The notes below the pieces were generated by a model that saw nothing but the letters and a program-made list of their open reading frames with translations, made no database searches and had not been told where the DNA came from. From positions 79,223 to 143,222 of the forward strand of contig CAKNFP010000004.1 in NCBI GenBank assembly GCA_930633525.1: DNA of 64,000 nucleotides, in the 5' to 3' direction. This stretch comes from Hyphomicrobiales bacterium (GTDB taxonomy: Bacteria > Pseudomonadota > Alphaproteobacteria > Rhizobiales > Beijerinckiaceae). Position numbers and translations under genes: made by a program. How positions within the stretch are numbered: position 1 is the first letter of the stretch; each line of letters starts with the position of its first letter. Of the stretch, positions 35,901 through 43,604 are shown in pieces.

Positions 35901-38026
35901 AGGACGAGCTCGAACTGTTCGAGACCCTGCTGACCAAGGTCGAGAGGGACGACCGCGTCTCGCGCAAGCGCCTCGAGCGCTTGAAGGAAGGGCTGAAGGA
36001 GCGGTTGGAGGCGCTCGCGACGCGCAAGGACGATCTCCTCACCATCGCCGAGATCGGCTTCGATCAGATTATCGTCGACGAGGCGCAGGAGTTCAGAAAA
36101 CTCTCCTTCGCCACCAACATGTCGACGCTGAAGGGCGTCGATCCGAACGGCTCGCAGCGCGCCTGGGATCTCTATGTGAAGTCGCGCTTCATCGAGACGA
36201 AGAACCCGGGCCGGGCGCTCGTCCTGGCCTCAGGGACTCCGATCACAAATACGCTCGGCGAGATGTTCTCGGTGCAGCGGCTGATGGACCATGCGGCGCT
36301 GCTGCAGCGTGGCCTGCACGAGTTCGATGCCTGGGCGAGCACGTTCGGCGACACCACGACCGAGCTCGAATTGCAGCCCTCCGGCAAATATAAGCCGGTT
36401 TCCCGCTTCGCCAGCTTCGTCAATGTGCCCGAGCTGATTGCGATGTTCCGCTCCTTCGCCGATGTCGTGATGCCTGAGGATCTGCGGCTGTATGTGAAGG
36501 TTCCGGCGATCGCGACCGGGCGGCGTCAGATCGTCACCGCCAAGCCGACGGGCGCGTTCAAGCGCTACCAGCTCCAGCTCGACGCCCGCATCAAGGCGAT
36601 CGAGCAGCGTGACCGGCCGCCGGAGCCCGGCGACGACATTCTGCTCTCCGTCATCACCGATGGCCGCCATGCCGCGATCGATCTGCGCCTGGTCGATGCC
36701 GACAACGACAATGAGCCCGACAACAAGCTCAACCGGATGATCGACACCGTCTTCCGCATCTGGCGGGAGACGCAAGCGCACAGGTACCTCCAGCCGGACG
36801 GCAAGCCCTACGAGCTGCCGGGCGCCGCGCAGATGATCTTCTCGGATCTCGGCACGATCAGCGTCGAGAAGATCAGGGGATTTTCCGCCTATCGCTGGGT
36901 CCGGGATGAGCTCGTTCGCCGCGGCGTGCCGGCGGCCGAAATCGCCTTCATGCAGGACTACAGGAAATCCGAGGCGAAGCAGCGGCTGTTCGGCGATATC
37001 CGCGCCGGCCGCGTTCGCGTCGTGATCGGTTCGTCCGAGACGATGGGGACCGGCGTCAACGCGCAGCTTAGGCTCAAGGCGCTGCACCATCTCGACGTGC
37101 CCTGGCTGCCATCGCAGATCGAGCAGCGGGAAGGTCGCATCGTCCGCCAGGGTAATCAGCACGATGTGGTCGAGATCTATGCCTACGCCACCGAGGGCTC
37201 GCTCGATGCCACCATGTGGCAGAATAACGAGCGCAAGGCCCGCTTCATCGCCGCGGCGCTCTCGGGAGACACCTCGATCCGCCGGCTCGAGGATCTCGGC
37301 GAGGGCCAGGCCAACCAGTTCGCCATGGCCAAGGCGATCGCGTCGGGCGACCAGCGGCTGATGCAGAAGGCGGGTCTCGAAGCCGACATCGCCCGACTCG
37401 AACGCCTGCGAGCTGCCCATCTCGATGATCAGCATGCCGTGCGCCGGCAGATCCGTGACGCGGAGCGCGACATCGACGTCTCGACCCGCCGTATCCCCGA
37501 GATCGGCGAGGACATCGAGCGCCTTGTTCCGACCGCTGGCGAGGCCTTCACGATGACCGTCACAGGCAAACAGTTCGCCGAGCGTAAAGAGGCGGGCAGG
37601 GCGCTCATGAAGGAGATCCTGACGCTCGTGCAGCGCCAGCACGAGGGCGAGGCCGTCATCGCGTCAATCGGCGGCTTCGAGCTCGCCTATTCCGGCGAGC
37701 GTTTCGGCCGCGACGGCTATCACTTCAGCACGATATTGCTGCGGACGAATTCCGAACAGGAGATCAACCTGCCCATGACGGTGACGCCGCTCGGCGCCAT
37801 CGCCCGCCTCGAACATGCGCTCGATGAGTTCGAGGTCGAACTGGAACGCTATCGCCAGCGCCTGGCGGATGCTAGGCGCCGGCTCGTCTCCTACCAGTCG
37901 CGTGGGGAGGGGGAGTTCGCCTTCGCCAATGAGCTCGGTGAGAAGCGCCGCCAGCTCATGGAGATCGAGCGAGCGCTTGCCCTTGATGTCGAGAGGAGCG
38001 GAGAGGGCAATGCGATTGCGGCTTAG
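32921..38026 (+). CDS. Giant N6-adenine methyltransferase / SNF2-type helicase fusion
   Basis: This is a 1701-residue protein starting MAQDDPFTIDLFGNTALSSG (ATG 32921, with CAGGAG upstream). The N-terminal third is a methyltransferase: SAM site RVLEPGIGTGLFPALMPK and catalytic AIGNPPFSDRS. The second half is a superfamily 2 helicase: Walker A LAHAVGAGKTMTMAAGI, DExx-like VDEAQEFRKL, motif III ASGTPITNTLGEMF, motif VI PSQIEQREGRIVRQGNQ. A coiled coil (LEADIARLERLRA...) lies near the end. The layout resembles conjugative-plasmid and phage DarB-type proteins. It may protect incoming plasmid DNA from restriction. Its stop overlaps the convergent mqsA end by 4 bases. Confidence 0.88.
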   Translation: MAQDDPFTIDLFGNTALSSGLGLGVTAFAGDFTVESNDDDDPEPPTPAPAVARQAVARPASAVARPRGSNFYLAGDRALAKGWKARARDNIRAIRLAAEIEAADRPATREEQAHLIRFTGFGASGLANGVFRRPGETAFRQSWEELGAELQDAVSEGDYASLARCTQYAHFTPEFIVRAIWAGLQRLGWRGGRVLEPGIGTGLFPALMPKSLRNVSHVTGVELDPVTARIARLLQPRARIIGGDFARTDLPASFDLAIGNPPFSDRSVRSDRTYRSLGLRLHDYFIARSIDLLKPGALAAFVTSSGTMDKGGSTAREHIARSADLIAAIRLPESSFRADAGTDVVVDVLFFRKRKVAEQEGDLSWLDLDEVQPASQDEGAIRVNRWFAQHPDFVLGTHGLTSGPFGESYTCLPRAGVDLSTALDAAIRLLPGALYDGEPSEIGFDLEDADDRDDADLPAGRYVREGSFFVDNARGLMQLIDGTPVAVQVRKGRSAEGIPEKQVRIIRKMIPIRDAVREVLKCQEQDRPWKDAQVRLRIAWSSFVRDFGPINHTTVSVTEDEDSGEVRETHRRPNIQPLLDDPDCWLVASIETYDLDTDTAKPGPIFSERVIAPPAAPVITSAADALAVVLNERGRVDLEHIAELLHQDVAGVIAELGDAIFQDPADGSWQTADAYLSGPVRDKLKAAEAAAALDPSFERNARALAEVQPADLGPSEITARLGAPWIPAADVVAFVKETMGAEIRIHHMPELASWTVEARQLGWAAAGTSEWGTDRRHAGELLADALNSRVPQIFDTVKDSDSERRVLSVVDTEAAKEKLQKIKTAFQAWVWSDPDRTDRLARVYNDRFNNIAPRKFDGSHLKLPGASGAFVLYGHQKRGIWRIIAAGSTYLAHAVGAGKTMTMAAGIMEQRRLGLIAKAMLVVPGHCLAQVAREFLALYPSARILVADETNFTKDKRARFLSRAATATWDAIIITHSAFRFIGVPSAFEQQMIQDELELFETLLTKVERDDRVSRKRLERLKEGLKERLEALATRKDDLLTIAEIGFDQIIVDEAQEFRKLSFATNMSTLKGVDPNGSQRAWDLYVKSRFIETKNPGRALVLASGTPITNTLGEMFSVQRLMDHAALLQRGLHEFDAWASTFGDTTTELELQPSGKYKPVSRFASFVNVPELIAMFRSFADVVMPEDLRLYVKVPAIATGRRQIVTAKPTGAFKRYQLQLDARIKAIEQRDRPPEPGDDILLSVITDGRHAAIDLRLVDADNDNEPDNKLNRMIDTVFRIWRETQAHRYLQPDGKPYELPGAAQMIFSDLGTISVEKIRGFSAYRWVRDELVRRGVPAAEIAFMQDYRKSEAKQRLFGDIRAGRVRVVIGSSETMGTGVNAQLRLKALHHLDVPWLPSQIEQREGRIVRQGNQHDVVEIYAYATEGSLDATMWQNNERKARFIAAALSGDTSIRRLEDLGEGQANQFAMAKAIASGDQRLMQKAGLEADIARLERLRAAHLDDQHAVRRQIRDAERDIDVSTRRIPEIGEDIERLVPTAGEAFTMTVTGKQFAERKEAGRALMKEILTLVQRQHEGEAVIASIGGFELAYSGERFGRDGYHFSTILLRTNSEQEINLPMTVTPLGAIARLEHALDEFEVELERYRQRLADARRRLVSYQSRGEGEFAFANELGEKRRQLMEIERALALDVERSGEGNAIAA

Positions 38027-38460
38027 GCGGCCGTCCCGCGCAGCTCTTCGACCAGCTCGGGGTGATGGTCGAGGAGACGAAGCAACTGGCTGGTCGGGCC
38101 GCTCGGCTCGACCAGGCCACGCTCATATTTGTCGAACGCGTTCTCGCCGACCCTCAACAGGCCCCCTGCCTCGCGCTGCGACAGTCGCAGTTTCTCGCGG
38201 ACCCGCTTGATGGTGGTCGGCGAGGGGATGCCCTCGATCTCTTCCTTCAGGTTGCGCAACGCCATGTCGGTGACAGCCATGTCGTCGCCGACATGCACGC
38301 CCTCGTCACCATTCTCCGGATAGTAGCCCGGCAGCTCCACGGTGATGCTCTTGCCCTTGTAGCTGACGATGAAGGGACGCACGTCGCGGCGCAGCGTCTC
38401 CCCGGTCTCCGGAGAGACCATCGTCTCGGGCAGCTTCTGCTTCGACAGCGCCATGGTCAT
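38023..38460 (-). CDS. mqsA: MqsA-type antitoxin (HTH regulator)
   Basis: This 145-residue protein has an N-terminal beta segment (VRPFIVSYKGKSITVELPGY) and a C-terminal XRE-type helix-turn-helix (KLRLSQREAGGLLRVGENAF, DKYERGLVEPSG). This is the MqsA plan. The paired N-terminal zinc cysteines of E. coli MqsA are absent, so it belongs to the zinc-free branch. Its ATG overlaps the TGA of mqsR. It neutralises MqsR and should repress the pair through the palindrome at 38772. Confidence 0.85.
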   Translation of the reverse strand: MTMALSKQKLPETMVSPETGETLRRDVRPFIVSYKGKSITVELPGYYPENGDEGVHVGDDMAVTDMALRNLKEEIEGIPSPTTIKRVREKLRLSQREAGGLLRVGENAFDKYERGLVEPSGPTSQLLRLLDHHPELVEELRGTAA

Positions 38461-38762
38461 TTCTCCTTGAACGACATCACCGTGAACTCGGTGATGATGT
38501 CCGCCTGGAACTTGATGTAGAGCATCAGGCCCCGCGCCGGCACATGATAGACGTCCTGCAAGATGCGATGATCGGCGAAGGCCGTCATCGACTTGTAGAA
38601 CATGCGCCGTTCAATCCCGACGATCGTCTCGGCCACGCCGGCCCGATCGAAGCCCAGCGCCGTCGCATCGCGTAGGGCGGACGACGTCATCGCGAACTGG
38701 TCGACCGATCCGAAGGCTGCCTTGATCGCTTCGAGATCATAGGTCGGGCGGCGCTTCTCCAT
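38457..38762 (-). CDS. mqsR: MqsR-type toxin (mRNA interferase)
   Basis: This 101-residue protein starts MEKRRPTYDLEAIKAAFGSV and has SSALRDATALGFDRAGVAE, MFYKSMTAFADHRILQDVYH and ITEFTVMSFKEK at the end. It matches MqsR closely (FYKSMTxxxDHxIWQDVY, SFKEK). MqsR cleaves mRNA at GCU/GCA sites. An upstream ATG (38780) falls inside the operator palindrome, so 38762 is preferred. The toxin-first order is normal for mqsRA. Confidence 0.88.
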   Translation of the reverse strand: MEKRRPTYDLEAIKAAFGSVDQFAMTSSALRDATALGFDRAGVAETIVGIERRMFYKSMTAFADHRILQDVYHVPARGLMLYIKFQADIITEFTVMSFKEK

Positions 38763-38771
38763 GGCTCCATA

Positions 38772-38790
38772 TGCCACCATTAAGGTGGCA
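38772..38790. promoter_or_regulatory. Palindromic operator of mqsRA
   Basis: TGCCACC, 5 bp, GGTGGCA forms a perfect dyad 9 bp upstream of the mqsR start. It contains ACC/GGT half-sites reminiscent of the known MqsA operator pattern (AACCT/AGGTT). Autoregulation by MqsA is inferred. Confidence 0.6.
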
Positions 38791-39052
38791 ATTCAAGAAG
38801 GGGGAAGAAGGAGGAAAGAAGGGTTCCGTCGCGGATCGGCAGGACCGGCAGCGCTGACGCTCAAGCGCCGCGGTCGCGATCCCCGCCCGTCATCCTCGCA
38901 GGGCTTCCAGCCCCGCTCGGCCATCCGGCCAGTGATGCTCCGCCGCAATTGTGCCGGCCCGCCCGCTCCGCGGGCCGGGAGGTGTCTTCGGGAAGAAGAC
39001 GGAAAAGGACCGGCGAAGGGCCGCGTCCGGCAACCTCTTATGGAGCATCTCC

Positions 39053-40738
39053 ATGCATCTCACCAAAGTCGATCCGCGCGCGCTGAAGGACAATCCCGAT
39101 CGCTCGCGCCAGACGAAATCCTCACCCCAGGCGGACGCGTTGCTGCTGGCGACGATCAAGGCGGTCGGCGTCGTGCAGCCGCCCGTCATCGCGCCCGAAA
39201 CGGGCGGCGGCAACGGCTTCATCATCGACTCTGGCCACCGGCGCGTGAAACAGGCCATCGCCGCAGGCCTCGAAGAAATCGATGTCATCGTGGTCGAGCC
39301 CTTCAATGACAACGGTGCCATGCGCTCGATGGTCGAGAACCTCGCCAGGGAGGCCCTCAATCCGGTCGATCTCTGGCGCTCAATCGAACGGCTTATTGCC
39401 CTCGGCTGGACCGAGGAAGCGACCGCCATCGCGCTCGCTTTGCCGGTGCGCCAGATCAAAAAGCTGCGCTTGCTCGCCAACGTTCTGCCCGCGATGCTCG
39501 ACCAGATGGCCAAGGGCGACATGCCTGACGAGCGTCAGCTTCGGACGATCGCCGTGGCCGCGCTCGATGAGCAGAAGGAGGTCTGGAAGAAGCACAAGCC
39601 GTCCAAGGGCGATCCGCAGGTGTCGTGGTGGAGCGTCGCCCAGGCGCTGCAGAAGAAGCGAATGTATGCGCGCGATGCCAGCTTCGGTGATGATCTCGCC
39701 CAGGCTTACGGCATCGAATGGGCGGAGGACCTGTTCGCGCCGGGTGATCAGGACAATCGCTATACCACCAATGTTGAGGCCTTCCTCGGTGCCCAGCAGG
39801 AATGGATGACCAACAACCTTCCCAAGAAGGGGATCATCACCGAGGTCAACAGCTGGGGCCAGGCCGAATTGCCCAAGAAGGCCGAGCGTGTTCACGGCAA
39901 GCCGGGCAAGGGCGATTGCACGGCGATGTATCTGGATCGCGAAGGCCGGGTTCAGGCCGTGCATTACCGCATGCCTGACGTGAAGAAGCCGAAGGGGAAT
40001 TCGGCCGATGGCTCCGATGTCGCGGACGACGGTGGTGTCGGGTCCGTCGCCAAGCCTCGTCCCGACGTCACCCGCAAGGGCATCGAGATGATCGGCGACT
40101 ATCGCACCGATGCGCTGCATGAGGCGCTCGGCCGGGCTCCGATCGAGGATGACACGCTGATGGCGTTGCTGATCCTCGCCTTCACCGGTCAGAACGTCTC
40201 GGTTACGACCGGCGCCGGCGGCGTCTATTACGGGCACAGCCGGCTGGCGCGGCACGCGGTGGCGCTGTTCGACGCTGAAGGTCATCTGGCCTGCGATGTA
40301 GACACGCTCCGCATCGCGGCGCGCTCGATGCTGATCGAGGTGCTCTCGTGTCGGGAGAATGCGACCAAGAGCGGAATCGTCGCCCGGGTCGCCGGTGAGA
40401 CGATCGGTGCGAATGCGTTCCTGCCGAATATGGGCACGGATGATTTCCTGTCGTGCCTGTCGCGCCCGGCGCTGGAGGCGTCCTGCAAGGACACGCCGGT
40501 GCTGCCCCGCCAGCGCGTGCGGGACACCCGCGCGGCGCTCGTCGAGCACTACAAGGAGGGGCATTTCGTTCATTCCGCGGCACGCTTCGCGCCGGACGAG
40601 GCCGAACTCTCCAAGTGGCTCTCGTCCAACGCTGTCGCCGCCAATGACGACGAAGAGGGTGAGGAGGCGGCCGAAGAGGCGATCGGCGAGGATCCGGCCG
40701 ACCAGGAGCCCGGCGAATTCCTCGACGCTGCCGAGTAG
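39053..40738 (+). CDS. parB: ParB/RepB/Spo0J-family partition protein
   Basis: This 561-residue protein has an N-terminal ParB domain (HLTKVDPRALKDNPDRSRQT, FIIDSGHRRVKQAIAAGLEE with the GHRR motif, SMVENLAREALNPVDLWRSI). A helix-turn-helix region follows (WTEEATAIALALPVRQIKKL). The long C-terminal part ends in an acidic tail. It is larger than chromosomal ParB and matches plasmid ParB-like proteins that stand apart from ParA. It may bind centromere-like sites or act as a regulator. The 262 bp before it hold no gene. Confidence 0.85.
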   Translation: MHLTKVDPRALKDNPDRSRQTKSSPQADALLLATIKAVGVVQPPVIAPETGGGNGFIIDSGHRRVKQAIAAGLEEIDVIVVEPFNDNGAMRSMVENLAREALNPVDLWRSIERLIALGWTEEATAIALALPVRQIKKLRLLANVLPAMLDQMAKGDMPDERQLRTIAVAALDEQKEVWKKHKPSKGDPQVSWWSVAQALQKKRMYARDASFGDDLAQAYGIEWAEDLFAPGDQDNRYTTNVEAFLGAQQEWMTNNLPKKGIITEVNSWGQAELPKKAERVHGKPGKGDCTAMYLDREGRVQAVHYRMPDVKKPKGNSADGSDVADDGGVGSVAKPRPDVTRKGIEMIGDYRTDALHEALGRAPIEDDTLMALLILAFTGQNVSVTTGAGGVYYGHSRLARHAVALFDAEGHLACDVDTLRIAARSMLIEVLSCRENATKSGIVARVAGETIGANAFLPNMGTDDFLSCLSRPALEASCKDTPVLPRQRVRDTRAALVEHYKEGHFVHSAARFAPDEAELSKWLSSNAVAANDDEEGEEAAEEAIGEDPADQEPGEFLDAAE

Positions 40739-40769
40739 CGCCTCGCCATCCTTTTCCGAACGACATCCC

Positions 40770-40801
40770 GCCGCCGGCCATGCCGGCGGCGCTTTCGTTT
40801 T
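40770..40801 (+). terminator. Intrinsic terminator after parB
   Basis: GCCGCCGGC, CAT, GCCGGCGGC is a perfect 9-bp stem followed by GCTTTCGTTTTC. It lies 32 bp after the parB stop. Confidence 0.75.
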
Positions 40802-40825
40802 CACTGCACGCGCACGAGGTCTTCC

Positions 40826-41299
40826 ATGTCAGCGCACACCATCTTCGACAACGCACCCCTCGGCTCGATCGTTGCCTGGTCGGACGGTACGCCGCGGCCG
40901 CCGGACCGCCATCGCAAGAAGCTGTCGGCCTGGCAGAGCCAGAACAGTCAGGGGCGCCTGATCCAGAAGCAGGGCACGCGAAGCGTCGGCAACGTCACGC
41001 TTTCGGCGAGCTTCACTCTGCACGAGGCGGATCTCGGGACGGGCGGCGTCATCGCCATCCGCATTCATCGCTCCTTCTCGCTGGAATCGCGGCTGAAATT
41101 CACGATCCTCGAGCGTCCGGCGGTCGGGTCGGTGCGTGTGTTCAGCCATGCCGGCCCGGCGGCCGAACTCGTGCACCTCGCCGCGCATCGCGCCGCGGCC
41201 GAGGAATGGCTCTCGCGCTACGGATATCCCCGCGCTGTTCTTGAAGCGGTTACGGCCGATGAGGTGGGCGCTGATATCGTCGAGGGGAGGGCAGCATGA
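40826..41299 (+). CDS. Hypothetical plasmid protein
   Basis: This 157-residue protein starts MSAHTIFDNAPLGSIVAWSD and contains PPDRHRKKLSAWQSQN and LSASFTLHEADLGTGGVIAI. I do not recognise the family. Codon use matches the backbone. The stop overlaps the next ATG by 4 bases (ATGA), so it leads a three-gene operon with the DUF7007-like protein and a small coiled-coil protein. Confidence 0.7.
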   Translation: MSAHTIFDNAPLGSIVAWSDGTPRPPDRHRKKLSAWQSQNSQGRLIQKQGTRSVGNVTLSASFTLHEADLGTGGVIAIRIHRSFSLESRLKFTILERPAVGSVRVFSHAGPAAELVHLAAHRAAAEEWLSRYGYPRAVLEAVTADEVGADIVEGRAA

Positions 41300-42180
41300 G
41301 CGCGCCTCCCTCTGAGAACGCGGCAGCCGGCACCGAGGCTTTCCCTCCGGTCGAATTCGGCCGTTGCAGCGAGGGCTTCCCGGTTGCGCGCGTGGGCGAC
41401 AACGCCTTCGCGATGCTGCAGGGGCGCGACCGCCGACATTATCTCGCATCCGGCTGGCGGATCAGCCGGCCGCTTGCGAAATGGCGGCAGTCCGATTTCT
41501 ACGGCCATGGTGCGGAGCTCTCCGACGAGGCGGCGTTTCGCGCCAGGGTCGCGGAGAACGCCGAGCATCAGCACGAGCGCAAGGCGCTCGGGCGTCGCGA
41601 GGTTCATTCCCGCGCGCGCACGCCATGGGGCACATCGCAGGGGGCGGTGATCTATACCGAGGGCGTCATCTGCCATTCGATGGCAGGACATGGCGGCTTT
41701 CAGCTGTCAGCCGAACGCAACTGCATGGTTCACCCCGTGCTGCGGCTGCCCGGCGGCTACTATGAGGAGGATGAAGCCTGGGCGATCGTCGCGATCACCT
41801 TTCCGAATCTCTTCACCGGCTTCGAGCGGCGCTGCGCGGAGCGTACGCTGAAGGATAGCTGGCCCGACGCCTGGGAGGTGATCTCCGGGACTGTTTTGCA
41901 GCAGGCTGAGTCCGTCGAGAAAGACCGCCGCGCTTTCGAGCGGGAGCATACCGAGGACTGGATCGTGGTCTCGGCGATCACGTCCGACCATCAGCAGGGC
42001 TTCGTCGAATGCGTCGCGGCGCTCGGCGGCAAGCGTGGACGCGGTGCGGAGGAGCGGCGTTTTCTGGTTCCCGCCGACGAATACAAGGTCGGCCGCTTCG
42101 GCTTCGTGATCGATCCGGACCGTCACCAGGTCTATGGCGGGCCATCGGATTTCATCGGCTGGCAGGGGAGGTCGCCATGA
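41296..42180 (+). CDS. DUF7007-like plasmid protein
   Basis: This 294-residue protein has the blocks ARTPWGTSQGAVIYTEGVIC, HSMAGHGGFQLSAERNCMVH, GGYYEEDEAWAIVAITFPNL and LKDSWPDAWEVISG. These resemble a family I remember as DUF7007 on alphaproteobacterial plasmids. The function is unknown. It is coupled at both ends by ATGA overlaps. Confidence 0.65.
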   Translation: MSAPPSENAAAGTEAFPPVEFGRCSEGFPVARVGDNAFAMLQGRDRRHYLASGWRISRPLAKWRQSDFYGHGAELSDEAAFRARVAENAEHQHERKALGRREVHSRARTPWGTSQGAVIYTEGVICHSMAGHGGFQLSAERNCMVHPVLRLPGGYYEEDEAWAIVAITFPNLFTGFERRCAERTLKDSWPDAWEVISGTVLQQAESVEKDRRAFEREHTEDWIVVSAITSDHQQGFVECVAALGGKRGRGAEERRFLVPADEYKVGRFGFVIDPDRHQVYGGPSDFIGWQGRSP

Positions 42181-42548
42181 GCCCTTCCCAGGATCGCCGC
42201 GTGCAGCTGTTCCGGATGGAAGCGGCTCGCCGACAGACGCAGCGCCAGCTCGACATCATCCAGCGGCAGATCACGCGGCGCATGACGGCGCTGATTCCCA
42301 CACTCCAGCCGCGTCGAACCAGCTACCGGCGGGGTAAGCCGCCTGATCCGCGCGCCTTCCTAGAACGCTACCGCTCGAACCTCGCCGCGCTGACCGCGGA
42401 GCGGCAGCCCGAAATCGATGCGCTCTCGCGCAAGCTCGTGCGGCAGGACCGGGCGATCGCCGCGCTGCGAGAGCGCCGGGGAACTTCGCTGCCTTCAGGA
42501 CATGGGTACAGCGAAGCGGGCCGGATCATACCGTCATGCCGCGCATGA
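42177..42548 (+). CDS. Small basic coiled-coil protein
   Basis: This 123-residue frame starts MSPSQDRRVQLFRMEAARRQ and is helical and Arg-rich (TQRQLDIIQRQITRRM, SRKLVRQDRAIAALRERRG). It overlaps the stop of the preceding gene (ATGA). I know no family for it. It may bind the preceding protein or nucleic acid, but that is a guess. Confidence 0.6.
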   Translation: MSPSQDRRVQLFRMEAARRQTQRQLDIIQRQITRRMTALIPTLQPRRTSYRRGKPPDPRAFLERYRSNLAALTAERQPEIDALSRKLVRQDRAIAALRERRGTSLPSGHGYSEAGRIIPSCRA

Positions 42549-42568
42549 TGCATCCGGGCGGTAGTGCA

Positions 42569-43003
42569 TTACCAGCCCAGATCGGTTTCCGCGAAGTCAT
42601 CGCCCTTATAGGCGACCTTGATCCGGTAGGCCTTGGCACAGGCGTAGGAGAAGCAATCGCCCAGGTTCAGCCTGGCGGGATGATTGACGATCTTGCCGAA
42701 CCGCTGGGCCGCATCGAGGGCCTTCGTGCCGACGTCGCCAGAGATCATGGCCTCCTTCGCTTCGATATCGGCAATGAACTGATCGACGAGCTGCCGGGCC
42801 TGTGCCAGCATGTCAGGCGTCGCGGACTTGTCGCGGCCTTTGGCCTCGGCCATCCGCCGCGTCAGGGACAGCGCCGCTTCCATTCGCACGACAGCCGACA
42901 CGTAAAACGGTCCGTCATGCTCGCCGAGCCTGTCCATCAGATTGCCGGCGTCGCTCTCCTGCGCGAGGATGGCGACGATGACCGACGCGTCGACGAACAG
43001 CAT
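42569..43003 (-). CDS. vapC: VapC-type PIN-domain toxin
   Basis: This 144-residue PIN domain starts MLFVDASVIVAILAQESDAG (first Asp). It has VSAVVRMEAALSLTRRM (Glu), LNLGDCFSYACAKAYRIKVA (Asp) and YKGDDFAETDLGW at the end (Asp). VapC toxins are RNases, often cutting tRNA. Its ATG overlaps the vapB stop by four bases, so 43003 is preferred over an upstream start at 43018. Confidence 0.9.
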   Translation of the reverse strand: MLFVDASVIVAILAQESDAGNLMDRLGEHDGPFYVSAVVRMEAALSLTRRMAEAKGRDKSATPDMLAQARQLVDQFIADIEAKEAMISGDVGTKALDAAQRFGKIVNHPARLNLGDCFSYACAKAYRIKVAYKGDDFAETDLGW

Positions 43004-43242
43004 CAGTCCTCGCCCCACATCTCGTCGGTTTCGCGCTTGTGATCGCCGGGCGCGAATGGACCTGCCGCCCGCGCCATGGCGAGGGACTTGGCAAGCCGAT
43101 CTCGCATCGGCAGACTGCCTTTTCGATGGGCGATTTCGTGCTTGAGGGCGGTTTTGACGGCCTCGACCTTGGAGGTCCTGGTAAGGCCGACGAGTTCCGC
43201 GGTCAGCTTATCGACCTCCGGATCCTTGATATAGAGAGGCAT
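43003..43242 (-). CDS. vapB: VapB-type antitoxin
   Basis: This 79-residue protein opens with MPLYIKDPEVDKLTAELVGL and TRTSKVEAVKTALKHEI, the pattern of Rv0623-type ribbon-helix-helix VapB antitoxins. Its C-terminal FAPGDHKRETDEMWGED should mask VapC. It is coupled to vapC (ATGA). A strong palindrome lies immediately upstream of the ATG for autoregulation. Confidence 0.88.
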   Translation of the reverse strand: MPLYIKDPEVDKLTAELVGLTRTSKVEAVKTALKHEIAHRKGSLPMRDRLAKSLAMARAAGPFAPGDHKRETDEMWGED

Positions 43243-43243
43243 G

Positions 43244-43277
43244 GAGCATATCCTTTTGAGGATATAAGGATATGCTC
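43244..43277. promoter_or_regulatory. Palindromic operator upstream of vapBC
   Basis: GAGCATATCCTT (43244-43255) and AAGGATATGCTC (43266-43277) are a perfect 12-bp inverted repeat around a 10-bp spacer that itself contains GGATAT. It ends one base before the vapB ATG. RHH antitoxins bind such sites cooperatively. The motif ATATCC recurs once more just outside (43283-43289). Confidence 0.7.
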
Positions 43278-43367
43278 GTTTTGATATCCCGGCAAGTTTC
43301 CGCGTTGGGAATCGTTCACGACAGGGGGCTGGGTCAGACGCTCCCGGACATGTCTGAAGGGGGAACC

Positions 43368-43604
43368 ATGAGGCGCATCGAGATCGAGATTTCCGAGGCG
43401 GAAGCCGCTCTCCTTGAGCAATTGGCGGCGCGCTGCTCGGAGATCAACAAGGAGCGCGAGGGAGCGACGTCGCACGGTGAACTCACCGTCGAAGGCTTAA
43501 TTACGATGCTGACTGAGGATGCCGCCACCGTCATTCGACGCCCCGGCTCGTGGGAAGGATCGAACATGCACACGGTGCTGACGGCGCACGGATACGATGT
43601 CTGA
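43368..43604 (+). CDS. Hypothetical small plasmid protein
   Basis: The 78-residue frame from ATG 43368 reads MRRIEIEISEAEAALLEQLA, ARCSEINKEREGATSHGELT and VEGLITMLTEDAATVIRRPG, preceded by GGGGGAACC. It looks like a helical regulatory or structural protein of the rhizobial plasmid type. The family is not identified. It is divergent from vapBC. Confidence 0.55.
   Translation: MRRIEIEISEAEAALLEQLAARCSEINKEREGATSHGELTVEGLITMLTEDAATVIRRPGSWEGSNMHTVLTAHGYDV

Noticed and set aside
36230..37642. A 470-codon minus-strand frame inside the helicase gene
   Set aside because: It lies wholly opposite conserved helicase motifs and has no ribosome site or family signal.
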